In this document: one piece after another, positions 16,227-24,343 of the stretch
How the letters are laid out: every line of letters starts with the position of its first letter
Numbering within the stretch: position 1 is the first letter of the stretch
Origin: Polyangiaceae bacterium
GTDB taxonomy: Bacteria > Myxococcota_A > Polyangia > Polyangiales > Polyangiaceae
Direction: 5' to 3'
DNA: 64,000 bases
Assembly: GCA_025936045.1 (NCBI GenBank)
Contig: JAICUB010000012.1
Coordinates: 62,001 to 126,000, forward strand
The notes under the pieces: model-generated
The model's database searches: none
What the model was told of the DNA's origin: nothing
What the model saw: only the letters and a program-made list of their open reading frames with translations
Translations under genes and position numbers: made by a program

Positions 16227-18131
16227 ATGACAAGATTTCTTTCGATTTCCAGCCTCGGATTCCTGATCGCAGCCGTTGCATGCGGCAACAACAACTCGGG
16301 CAGCGGCGGCACAGGCGGCGGCGGCGCCGTCGGTGGCGGCACGAGCGGCGGCTCTGCCGGAATGGTTAGCAGCGGCGGCACCGGTAACACCCCGGGCACC
16401 GGCGGTACCGGTAATGCCCCCGGCACCGGCGGCACCGGTAACGCCCCCGGCACCGGCGGTACCGGTAACGCCCCCGGCACCGGCGGTACCGGTAACGCCC
16501 CCGGCACCGGCGGTAGCGCCACGGGCGGCACGGGCAACACAGGCACCGGCGGCACGGGCAACACAGGCACCGGCGGCACGGCGGGCGCTGGCACGCCAGG
16601 CGGCAGCGCAGGACTCAGCGCGGGCGGCAGCGCCGGTATGGGCATGGCCGGCATGTCGGGCAACGCCGGCTCGGCGGGGGGCGGCACGGTCGTGAGCCTG
16701 CCTCCCATGGTCACGTCCGCGTCGGGGGGCTACTGGCAGACGAGCCCGACGCTCATGGAATCGACGGGCACCGCCAACGTCACCATCAACGATACGGCGG
16801 CGCAGACGTGGGACGGCTTCGGCGGCGCCTTCAACGAGCTCGGCTGGCACTTCCTCAACAGCGCGGACCTGCAGACGCAGGCGCTCACGTTGCTCTTCAG
16901 CGCGAAGGACGGCGCGAACTTCGCGTGGGGTCGCATCCCGATGGGTGCGAGCGACTACGCGACGAGTCGTTACACCTGCGACGACACGGGGCAAGACCCG
17001 GCAGCGACGAGTGACGGCTCGAATCGCCCCGCCGCGGACACCGCAATGGCGAATTTCTCGCTCGCTCGCGACATGATGCTGCTCATCCCGTACATCAAGG
17101 GTGCGCAAACCATCAAGCCGGAGCTCCGCTTCTGGGCGAGCCCGTGGACGCCGCCCGTGTGGATGAAGACCGGTTACAAGACCGACGACGGCAGCAGCGG
17201 CACCGCGAAGAAGCCGTCGTATTACGACGGCGGCAACATCGTCACCGGCAACACGGCGAACCTCCAAGCCTACGCGAAGTACTACACGAACTTCGTCAAC
17301 GGTTATAAGGCGCAGAACATCAACATCGAGATCGTCTCGCCGCAGAACGAGCCGGGCTACGATCAAAATTACCCGTCGTGTCTCTGGGACAAGGCGACGT
17401 ACGTGAGCTGGGTCGGCATCCTCGGTCAGGCGATGCAAGCCCTCAACGTGAAGGTGATGCTCGGCACGCTGTCGAACGCGGGTGACAACAACAGATCCGA
17501 TCTCGATATCTCGAGTGCCGTGCTCGCCGACAGTACGGCGAAGGGCTTCGTGACCGTGGTCGGCGCGCAGTGGGGCGTGCTCGACAAGGTGAACAGCGGC
17601 ACGACGTTCGGCAATCTGCCCGTGTGGGCCACCGAGCACCGATGCGGCAACTACCCGTGGTGCAAGGCCGCGGGCAGCGGTTGTCCGGCCGCCTACAACT
17701 CGAGCCAAGCGCCGAACGACCAAGCCTACGGCGAAGAGACGTGGGGCTACATCCGCGACGCGATCACGAAGGGCAAGGTCACGTCTTACAGCGCGTGGAA
17801 CATGGTGCTCGACAAGAGCGGCCTCGGCATCGACACCTCGCGCGACTGGAAGCAGGACGCACTCTTGGTGGTGGACGGCGGCAAGGTGAATCCCACGCCC
17901 GCCTATTACGTGTTCCGCCACTTCTCCCAGTACGTCCAACCCACGGCCAAGGTGTTGACCACCAGCGGCGGTGACGCGGTCGGGTTCAAGAACCCCGACG
18001 GCAGCATCGTGGCGGTGATGTTCAACAGCGGCGCGGCGAACAGCAGCTACGTCGTCGCCATGGGCGGCAAGAAGTTCCAAGTCAACATGCCGTCGCACGG
18101 CTGGGCGACCGTCATGTACAAGCCGTCCTGA
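16227..18131 (+). CDS. GH30-family glycoside hydrolase lipoprotein (glucosylceramidase/beta-1,6-glucanase-like)
   Basis: 634 residues from ATG 16227. Signal MTRFLSISSLGFLIAAVAC ends with a lipobox-like AVAC, followed by a roughly 150-residue linker including four 27-bp repeats. The catalytic domain starts WDGFGGAFNELGWHFLN. It has RIPMGASDYA, WASPWTPPVWMK, the acid/base Glu at about 375 in SPQNEPGYD and the nucleophile Glu at about 470 in VWATEHRCG. The C-terminal beta-domain ends AVMFNSGAANSSYVVAMGGK. The WDGFGG...SPWTPPVWMK pattern is closest to GH30 subfamilies 1-3 (beta-glucosylceramidase and endo-beta-1,6-glucanase), so its substrate likely differs from the neighbouring GH30 enzyme. A strong hairpin follows at 18149-18187. 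Confidence 0.85.
   Translation: MTRFLSISSLGFLIAAVACGNNNSGSGGTGGGGAVGGGTSGGSAGMVSSGGTGNTPGTGGTGNAPGTGGTGNAPGTGGTGNAPGTGGTGNAPGTGGSATGGTGNTGTGGTGNTGTGGTAGAGTPGGSAGLSAGGSAGMGMAGMSGNAGSAGGGTVVSLPPMVTSASGGYWQTSPTLMESTGTANVTINDTAAQTWDGFGGAFNELGWHFLNSADLQTQALTLLFSAKDGANFAWGRIPMGASDYATSRYTCDDTGQDPAATSDGSNRPAADTAMANFSLARDMMLLIPYIKGAQTIKPELRFWASPWTPPVWMKTGYKTDDGSSGTAKKPSYYDGGNIVTGNTANLQAYAKYYTNFVNGYKAQNINIEIVSPQNEPGYDQNYPSCLWDKATYVSWVGILGQAMQALNVKVMLGTLSNAGDNNRSDLDISSAVLADSTAKGFVTVVGAQWGVLDKVNSGTTFGNLPVWATEHRCGNYPWCKAAGSGCPAAYNSSQAPNDQAYGEETWGYIRDAITKGKVTSYSAWNMVLDKSGLGIDTSRDWKQDALLVVDGGKVNPTPAYYVFRHFSQYVQPTAKVLTTSGGDAVGFKNPDGSIVAVMFNSGAANSSYVVAMGGKKFQVNMPSHGWATVMYKPS
16395..16502 (+). repeat. 4 tandem copies of a 27-bp in-frame repeat (linker)
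   Basis: Four nearly identical 27-bp units encode GTGGTGNAP in the linker of the second GH30 enzyme. A related degenerate copy (ending NTP) lies just upstream. This is the same unit length as in the DUF1592 lipoprotein at 6186-6320, with a different sequence. Confidence 0.9.
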
Positions 18132-18148
18132 TCGTTCGAGCGCGCGTG

Positions 18149-18187
18149 GGCTGACTCCTCCTCGGTCGCGAGCCAGGAGGAGCAGCC
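18149..18187. terminator. bidirectional hairpin between convergent genes
   Basis: GGCTG-A-CTCCTCCT pairs with AGGAGGAGCAGCC (13 bp with one bulged A) around a 12-base loop. It lies between the convergent GH30 and Kunitz-lipoprotein genes. No T-run is visible, so termination on either strand is inferred from stem stability and position. Confidence 0.6.
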
Positions 18188-18254
18188 GGCACGCGCCTGG
18201 TTCGAAAAACTCGCCGGCAGGTGGACCGAACGCCCGCCACGCAGCGGCGGGCCG

Positions 18255-18968
18255 TCAGACTCCGCACCCGCTGCTACCGTCGAGACGACAGAAGCAGTCG
18301 CCTTCGCCACGAAACTGCTTGCAATAACCGACCTCCGACGGCTGGCAGCCGCCGCCCAGCTCTTCCGAGGGACTGTTGCAAATACCAGCGCACTGGGTGT
18401 CCTTGGTGCACGGGCAGCGCTCCGGACGGCCGCCGCTCGTCGCGGAGCCGCAACCCTCGGGCAACGGCGCAACACACGTGGACTCGCAATCGGCTTCGCT
18501 CGTGAAGCGGTTGTCGTTTCCTTCACAGCCTCCGTACGTGAACATGACGCATCCGAGCGTGCTCGGGTCGAACGCCCAGCGTTGAAACGCACCACGGCAC
18601 GAGCCGGCGTCCAGCGGCTGCAGGCAGACGGGGAGCTCGTCGAGGGGAAACGCACCGGCTGCACCGATGGTGATCGTCCCACCCGTTCCCGCGGCCCCTC
18701 CGGCCACGGCGGTCCCTCCTCCCGATCCCGCCGAAACATTGCCGCCCACTCCGCCCGTTCCGCCGGAGCTCGCGATCGCCCCCGCGCCGGCCGTTCCCCC
18801 GTTCGATGCCGCGGCAGCTCCGGAGCCTCCCGCGCCGACCGAGGAGCCAGCGGAACCCCCTGGACCCGCTTGCTCCGAGCGTCCGCCGCAACTCCCGACG
18901 AGCGTGAAAAAAATGAGGACCGCGCCGGCGAGGGGCCAACTCACGTCGACGCGGCTAGCCGAGCCCAA
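18255..18968 (-). CDS. Kunitz/BPTI-domain lipoprotein
   Basis: About 237 residues if started at TTG 18968, which has GGAGG eight bases upstream; GTG at 18944 is a shorter alternative. The signal peptide ends FFTLVGSC, followed by a 70-residue GGS/GGT linker. A complete Kunitz-type domain comes next: CLQPLDAGSCRGAFQRWAFD, then CVMFTYGGCEGNDNRF and C..TC. It has six cysteines in BPTI spacing and the YGGCxGNxNRF signature. A second Cys-rich tail (CPCTKDTQCAGIC to the end) follows. Kunitz domains usually inhibit serine proteases; the P1-equivalent after the second Cys is Arg, which would fit trypsin-like targets. This is family-based inference. It may protect the surface enzymes encoded around it. 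Confidence 0.82.
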   Translation of the reverse strand: MGSASRVDVSWPLAGAVLIFFTLVGSCGGRSEQAGPGGSAGSSVGAGGSGAAAASNGGTAGAGAIASSGGTGGVGGNVSAGSGGGTAVAGGAAGTGGTITIGAAGAFPLDELPVCLQPLDAGSCRGAFQRWAFDPSTLGCVMFTYGGCEGNDNRFTSEADCESTCVAPLPEGCGSATSGGRPERCPCTKDTQCAGICNSPSEELGGGCQPSEVGYCKQFRGEGDCFCRLDGSSGCGV

Positions 18969-19061
18969 GGGGAACACCTCCACTGCGGTGGTGTAGCACG
19001 GTCCGTCAGGGCGACCGCGAGACGTCACGAAGCTCCGCAAGCGCAGGCTACCCGAGTCGCT

Positions 19062-20477
19062 TCAGGCGCGGATCACGCTGAGCTGTCCCGGCTTCCCCTC
19101 CCCGAAGTCTTCCACCGTGCTGCCGGTGTCTTGGATGGCCGCGCTGACGAGCGTGTTGAGCAGCTGATTGTTGCCGACGCTGCCGGCGTCGACGTAAGCG
19201 CCTTGCTTCAGATAGCCGCCGCCGCTGCCGTAGATGACGTGCGGCACGTTCTGGTAGGAGTGCGTGGGTCCGTCGGAAAAGACATTGACCCAGAGCACGA
19301 ACGCACGATCCGCGAGACCACGCGCTTCGAAGTGATCGAGACCGGCGGCGAGCGTTTGCATGCGAACGACGTCGATTTCCGCGTGGGCCAGCGCCGCCAC
19401 CGGGTCGTCGCCCACCTCCGCGTCGCTCTGCACGCGGTGGCTGACGAAGCTGAACGGCCATTGTCGGTCGAGATTCGACTTCACCTGGTAGACGGTCTTG
19501 TCCAATCCGTCGCCCCACTGGAGGGTCGCGGTGCGGTTGTAGTTGCAAGCGAATGCGAGCGCGACGAGGCTCATGTGGAGCCTCGCCACGTCCTCGACCT
19601 GACCGTTCTTGTCGTATTCGAAGGTCTTGAGCGCTTCGAGCTTGTCGAGCTCGAGGCCGTCGGCGCTGCAGCGCTCCATGTGCTCGTCACTCATGTCGTC
19701 CATCGTGACCTCCGCGGCGCGGATGGCGTCGAAACGGCTCTGGAGGCGCTGCTTGTCCGCCGTGCTCAGGCGAGGGTTCTGCATCAAGCCGGTGAGCTCC
19801 TCCCGCACGAGGTCATGGACGCTCTTTCGGCTTTCGGCGAGCAGCCGCGCCGCAGCCTGACCGTCGGGCGTCGTCGTCCCGCCGGGCCCGAGGACCCCGA
19901 TGAGCTCTTGATAAAGCGTGTAAGGGTTGTCACTCGGCGTCGTGAGCTCACCCGCTTTGCTGAACGAAAGACGCTCGGCGATGTAGCCGTTGTGACGATT
20001 GCCGGCGTAGAGCGCGAGGGGTGACGTTCCGGGCTGAACCGTGTCGGCGATGACCCAATCCACGGACGGACCGGTGCTCATGGCTTGCGAGCCGGGCGTG
20101 TCGAAATTCTTGGCGGTGAGGGCGAGGACCAGACTCTCGGCGTGAGGCTCACCCACGCTCGCCGGTCGTACCCAGTCGACGCCGTTCACGAACAGCAAGC
20201 GATCGGCGTGGCGAGCGAGCTCGCTCGTCGCTTGGCCCGCTGCGGCGAGCCCGCTCTGCGTGAGGGCGCCCGTGTCGTCAGGGAAGAACTTCGTCGCGAC
20301 GATGCCTTCCACCGCGCAGATGAACAGGCTGAACACGGGCTCTTGCCCCGCTGCCCACGCGGAGCGCTGGGGCAGGCTTTCCAGAAACGGCAGCCCGACG
20401 CTCACCCCGAAGAGCCCGCGCAGCACCGCGCGCCGATTCGCCCGCGGGCGTGTCGCGGTAACCACACGCCCGCTCAT
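19062..20477 (-). CDS. DUF1552-family Tat-exported protein (second copy)
   Basis: 471 residues from ATG 20477, which overlaps the stop of the upstream DUF1592 gene (ATGA). A twin-arginine signal is visible (NRRAVLRGLFGVSVGLPFLE). DUF1552 landmarks are FICAVEGIVATKFFPDD, SVDWVIAD, SKAGELTTPSDNP, and the C-terminal WVNVFSDGPTHSYQNVPHVI segment, which aligns with the equivalent region of the 7942-9600 protein. It is about 80 residues shorter than that copy. Together with its partner it forms a second DUF1592/DUF1552 operon in opposite orientation. The catalytic role of the family is unknown. Confidence 0.87.
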   Translation of the reverse strand: MSGRVVTATRPRANRRAVLRGLFGVSVGLPFLESLPQRSAWAAGQEPVFSLFICAVEGIVATKFFPDDTGALTQSGLAAAGQATSELARHADRLLFVNGVDWVRPASVGEPHAESLVLALTAKNFDTPGSQAMSTGPSVDWVIADTVQPGTSPLALYAGNRHNGYIAERLSFSKAGELTTPSDNPYTLYQELIGVLGPGGTTTPDGQAAARLLAESRKSVHDLVREELTGLMQNPRLSTADKQRLQSRFDAIRAAEVTMDDMSDEHMERCSADGLELDKLEALKTFEYDKNGQVEDVARLHMSLVALAFACNYNRTATLQWGDGLDKTVYQVKSNLDRQWPFSFVSHRVQSDAEVGDDPVAALAHAEIDVVRMQTLAAGLDHFEARGLADRAFVLWVNVFSDGPTHSYQNVPHVIYGSGGGYLKQGAYVDAGSVGNNQLLNTLVSAAIQDTGSTVEDFGEGKPGQLSVIRA

Positions 20478-22207
20478 GGCGCCTCGGTGGGACGCGAGCG
20501 GAACGCCGGCTCGCGAACGAGCGCGACGACGAGCTCCTTGAGCGAATTGGATAGGCTGATTTGCCCGAGCTTCTCGAGCAGCGGCCGATCGCCGGCCGCC
20601 ATATCGCGACCGAGCGCAAAGGCTGCCACGTTTTTCGAGTAGCAGGTGTGAACCTGGACGCTGTTTGCCATGATGCGTACCAGGTCGTTACCGTCATTGA
20701 ACTGCTTGACGCCTTCGGCGAACGGATAGCTGCCCGCGGTCTTCACGGGGCGTCCGTTGTCCTCGGCGCGCGCTCGGCCGAGACCGTCGAAGCTCTCGAG
20801 CGCGAAACCCAGTGGATCGATTGACGCGTGGCACGTTCCCCCACAGCCTGCGGTGAGCGCCGCCACGTATTCGCGAGTCGTCTGGCCCACCTGCTCCGGC
20901 GGAGTGGTCGTCGTCGGATCGTCGCCGGGCCGCGGCCCGCACAGCATGCGCTGCAGCCGGAGCCCGCGTTGGCTCGGCGCCGAGCGAGCACCGTCGGCCC
21001 ACGCCATCAAGAACGGGACCTGCATGAAATAGCCGCTGCGCGACGCATCGAGCTCACGAAGCTCGAGCCCGCTTGCGGGCGCAGCCACACCGTAAAGCGA
21101 CGCGAGGCCGGGACCGACGTAGGCCTCCTTGGAGGTGAGGATCTCGTGCAGGCCGAGGTTCGTTTGGAACACGTGGTCGAAGAACGCGGTCGTCGCCGCG
21201 TCGAGCTCCGGCAGCACACCAGGGTCGAAATCGGTCACGCCGCTCTTGTCGAGAGTTGCGTACCGGTCGAGCGCAAGCAGCTGCCGGTGAAAGTCGCGCA
21301 GCACTCCGATCGCGGCGGGCGCCGCGAGCATTTCACGGGCGGCCGACTCGAGACCCTGATCGCTGTCGAGCTCGCCGGCCGCCGCCGCGTCGAGGAGCGC
21401 GTCGCTCGGAGTCGTGTCGAGCAGCAAGAAGGAGAGCTTGGACGCGACCTCGTAACCGTTCAGCGCCGCTCCGGCGGGCCCGAGCTCGGTGCGGTACAGG
21501 AAATGAGGCGACTCGAGTAAGGCGCGGATCACGAGCCCCGCTCCCTGCGCGAATCCCTCGCCATAGAGCTCCTCGCCCCGAGCGAATATCGCGCCGTACG
21601 CCGCCTCTTCGTCTTCGGTCAACGGGCGCCGGAAGGCGCGACGGCCGAGCGTTCGAACGAATCCCGCCACGTCGTCGCCGTCGTAAAGCGCTGCGAGCGC
21701 CGCGGCGGAGCCGGTCGCGAGCGCTGCCGCGGCCTCGGCGCCCGTTTCGAAGTCGAAGAGATTGGTCGAGTCGATGAAGAGGCGCTTCTCGTTGTTCTCG
21801 AAGTCGGTGCCGGCGGGCGGCGGAGGGGCGAAGCTCTGCGACCAATCGGGAGGCCCGGCAAAGCGCAAAATGTCCGTGACCGCGTGCTCCCACTGAGCAG
21901 CCGTGAGCCGCGGGATCCTGCTGTAGAGCGGCGTTCCGTCGAGCACCACGGAGCTCCGGTCGGAGTGGTCGAGCGCCCCGCCGACCCCGGCTTCGCCTTC
22001 GACCGCGGGCGCGCCGCCCGCATCGAAGCCGGCGCTGGGCGCACCGCCAGCCCCCTTACCTCCCTCCTCCCCGACATTGCCCGCCGCCGCGCCCGAGTCC
22101 GGACGGTTTGGGCCCTCGTCACGGCGTGCTTCGTGGCGGAGGGAACGGCCACAAGCGCCCAGTGCGCCGCAGAGGAGAGCGATTCTCGCAGCTTTACTCG
22201 TGCCCAT
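20474..22207 (-). CDS. DUF1592-family lipoprotein (second copy)
   Basis: 577 residues from ATG 22207 (MGTSKAARIALLCGALGAC, lipobox LGAC); an ATG ten codons upstream at 22237 is also open. A short acidic/Gly linker precedes the domains. They include IPRLTAAQWEHAVTDILRF (DUF1587-like), LGRRAFRRPLTEDEEAAY (DUF1595-like), YEVASKLSFLLLDTTPSD (DUF1592), VPFLMAWADGARSAPSQRG (DUF1588-like) and CGGTCHASIDPLGFALESFD (DUF1585 with a CxxxCH motif). The order is the same as in the 6063-7922 protein but the sequences are divergent. It overlaps the DUF1552 gene by four bases, so co-translation is likely. Confidence 0.86.
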   Translation of the reverse strand: MGTSKAARIALLCGALGACGRSLRHEARRDEGPNRPDSGAAAGNVGEEGGKGAGGAPSAGFDAGGAPAVEGEAGVGGALDHSDRSSVVLDGTPLYSRIPRLTAAQWEHAVTDILRFAGPPDWSQSFAPPPPAGTDFENNEKRLFIDSTNLFDFETGAEAAAALATGSAAALAALYDGDDVAGFVRTLGRRAFRRPLTEDEEAAYGAIFARGEELYGEGFAQGAGLVIRALLESPHFLYRTELGPAGAALNGYEVASKLSFLLLDTTPSDALLDAAAAGELDSDQGLESAAREMLAAPAAIGVLRDFHRQLLALDRYATLDKSGVTDFDPGVLPELDAATTAFFDHVFQTNLGLHEILTSKEAYVGPGLASLYGVAAPASGLELRELDASRSGYFMQVPFLMAWADGARSAPSQRGLRLQRMLCGPRPGDDPTTTTPPEQVGQTTREYVAALTAGCGGTCHASIDPLGFALESFDGLGRARAEDNGRPVKTAGSYPFAEGVKQFNDGNDLVRIMANSVQVHTCYSKNVAAFALGRDMAAGDRPLLEKLGQISLSNSLKELVVALVREPAFRSRPTEAP

Positions 22208-22243
22208 CCGCGCCGCCCGAGGAAGTTCCCGACGCATCGCTGC

Positions 22244-23321
22244 CTACGGGATCATGAGGCTATTGCGTTGGACCGTCACGCGGCTGTCCGTGCAGAGCTT
22301 GCAGCTCGAGCCGTAGAAGTAGGCACGGTTCGCAGTGTCGTCCATCAGCTGCACTCTGAACCAGGCGGTGAGAGCAAAGATGTCCGGCCCCTTGGTGCCG
22401 TTCTGATAGAGCCAGCCACCGTGGTCGGCGCTCAGGTTGTCCATCAGCATCGCTGGTTGATCGGTGACGGACCCGTAGGTGCTCGCCACGCTGTCACACG
22501 ATACGACCGTGTCCTGGCCGCCGCAGATGAAGAGCGCCGGGCCCTGAAGGCCCGTCGGCGTCGCCGCACCGGACACCGTCGCGATGGTCTTGATGCGCGG
22601 GTCGGCCGCAGCCTTGCAGGTGGACAATCCGCCCTCCGAATGGCCGACCGCTCCGATGCGGGCCGTGTCGAGATGATGATAGTATGGACTTCCGCTGTCC
22701 TCCGCCTGCTCGAGCAACCAATTCAAGCCGACGATGGTAGGCAGCGGGTCACCCTTGGAGGTCGTCGTGCTGAGCGACGCGACCACCACGAAGCCGTGCG
22801 AGGCGAGCTGATTGATCAACACCGGGTAGGTGCCGCACCAGCGGTTGCTGGCGGAATCCACGACACATTCCGGCGGGTGCTGCTCGGGATTGTCTCCGTG
22901 ACCGGCCGCCGTCCCCTGCCCCGCCGCCTCCGGCTTCCGCGCCCGCGGTCGCAGAGACCAGCCCGCCGCTGCCGCCCGCCCCGGCGGGGGTGGCGCCTCC
23001 GGACATGCCACCTGCCGTGAGTGAGCCTCCTCCTCCCGACATGCCGCCCGTCGCCTGGCTGCCGCCAGTTGCACGACCAGCACCGCCGGGGCCCATGCCC
23101 CCGGGATCCCCGCGGCTCGTCCCCGCTGAGCCGCCCGCGCCGCTCGCTACCGGGCCGACCGCTGAGCCACCTGCAGACCCTCCACCCGTCCCTCCGAGCG
23201 GAGCGCCACCCGAGCCCGAACCACTGGCGCCGCCGGTTGCGTGTCCGGAAGTGGGCTCGGACCCACAGGCGGCAACGGCCAGCGTGAGGACAAGACGAGC
23301 GATCGCAGGCCTCTGATCCAT
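22244..23321 (-). pseudogene. frameshifted alpha/beta-hydrolase lipoprotein (esterase-like)
   Basis: Two overlapping frames make up one recognisable gene. The 5' part (23321 down to about 22900) encodes a signal peptide and lipobox (LTLAVAAC) and a GGSGG/GGTGG linker, then drifts into basic nonsense. The 3' part (about 22930 down to 22244) is in another frame and encodes the hydrolase domain: RWCGTYPVLINQLASHGFVV, nucleophile motif GHSEGG, ALFICGGQDTVVSCDSV (the acid-strand region), SADHGGW (the His region), ending SRVTVQRNSLM. The start of the hydrolase fold, with the oxyanion-hole WGxG strand, is missing, so a short deletion accompanies the frameshift. It was probably a secreted esterase or cutinase-like enzyme. 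An assembly error is the alternative. Confidence 0.72.
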
Positions 23322-23371
23322 GAGTTCCACGGGCGCAGTGGGTGGTGAGGCGTCAATCCGCCACTCCTGGT

Positions 23372-23400
23372 CGCGCCCGGTCGCACGTCAACCGGGCGCG
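23372..23400 (-). terminator. perfect 10-bp hairpin downstream of the GH8 remnant
   Basis: CGCGCCCGGT and ACCGGGCGCG form a perfect 10-bp stem with a 9-base loop. It lies 20 bases past the end of the GH8 remnant on the minus strand, upstream of the hydrolase pseudogene. No T-run is present. Confidence 0.6.
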
Positions 23401-23419
23401 AGACCCGAACCGAAGTAGC

Positions 23420-24098
23420 TCACGAGAGCTTGAAGGTGCCGCTCACGTGGAGCAAACCGAGCATGTACAGCGTCCCGTCGTAGTAACGATAAGTCCCCGT
23501 GGGGATTCCGGCGGACCAGATCTTGGCGACGAAGGACTTGCCCGTGGCACCCGGTACGCCGAAGCCGAGGAGCGCATTGCAGGAGAACTGAGCAGCCGAG
23601 TCGTCGCTATGCGACTTCATCCATGCGGCAAGCGCGGGCGCATACGTGGCCGTCTGCCACGGATCGGCGCCGAAGAAATTCGCATCCATCATGATGTTCA
23701 TCACGCAGCGCTTGGCATCCGAGCCGGCGCTGCCCATGGACTGACCCGGAGGAGCCTCCCCAGCGGTGGGCCGCGAAGATCAGCGCAGTCGCCATGTACT
23801 CTTCACCGTCGGGCGCGCCACCGGTCGACAACTTGCTGCCGCTCGTCGAGCAGTGCCACGCGATCTCACCCGTGGTTCCTTGCGCCATGTGGTTTTTGAC
23901 CCAGGCCCAGAGCCGATCGAACTCCGTCTGCTTGCCGAGCTGAAGGGCCGTCATCATGCCGTACGACATGCCCTCTGATGTTCCGGCGGACGCAACCCGC
24001 CGGTGTGGGCACATGTCGCAGCGGATTGCAGACCACGCCGAAAGTTCCTCGACCACGGTCCCGGCCGTCGGCGCCGAGAGCAGGCCTTCACCGACCAA
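23420..24098 (-). pseudogene. decayed GH8 enzyme (reducing-end xylose-releasing exo-oligoxylanase-like)
   Basis: Two pieces of one GH8 protein lie in different frames. The upstream piece (about 23981 down to 23757) encodes SEGMSYGMMTALQLGKQTEF, including the catalytic-acid Glu of the EGxSYGM motif, then GEIAWHCSTSG and GGAPDGEEYMATALIFAAHRW. The downstream piece (about 23737 down to 23420) encodes the C-terminus: VMNIMMDANFFGADPWQ, YRYYDGTLYMLGLLHVSGTF. In intact Rex-type GH8 enzymes roughly 200 residues separate these blocks. Here they are absent, as are the signal peptide and the first part of the domain. So the gene has an internal deletion, a frameshift and a lost 5' end. It once belonged to the xylan-degrading set of this locus. 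Confidence 0.75.
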
Positions 24099-24343
24099 CC
24101 GGCAGTTCGAGTCGTGGTCGCATTGACCTCGGGTCTTGACTCGTTCCGAGAAGACACTCCCGCAATCGAGCGCAGTGTCGACTCGAGCTCCTATCCATCA
24201 AAAATTAACGACGCTGCGTCCGGTCCCGGCGAGCACCCGGCATCCGCGAACTCAACGTGAGATCCCGCGATCAGGAGCCAAAAATGTGGGAGTCTAAAAT
24301 CGCCAGGCGCAACGTAACGGAACCCTTCTCGAGGCCCAGTCCC

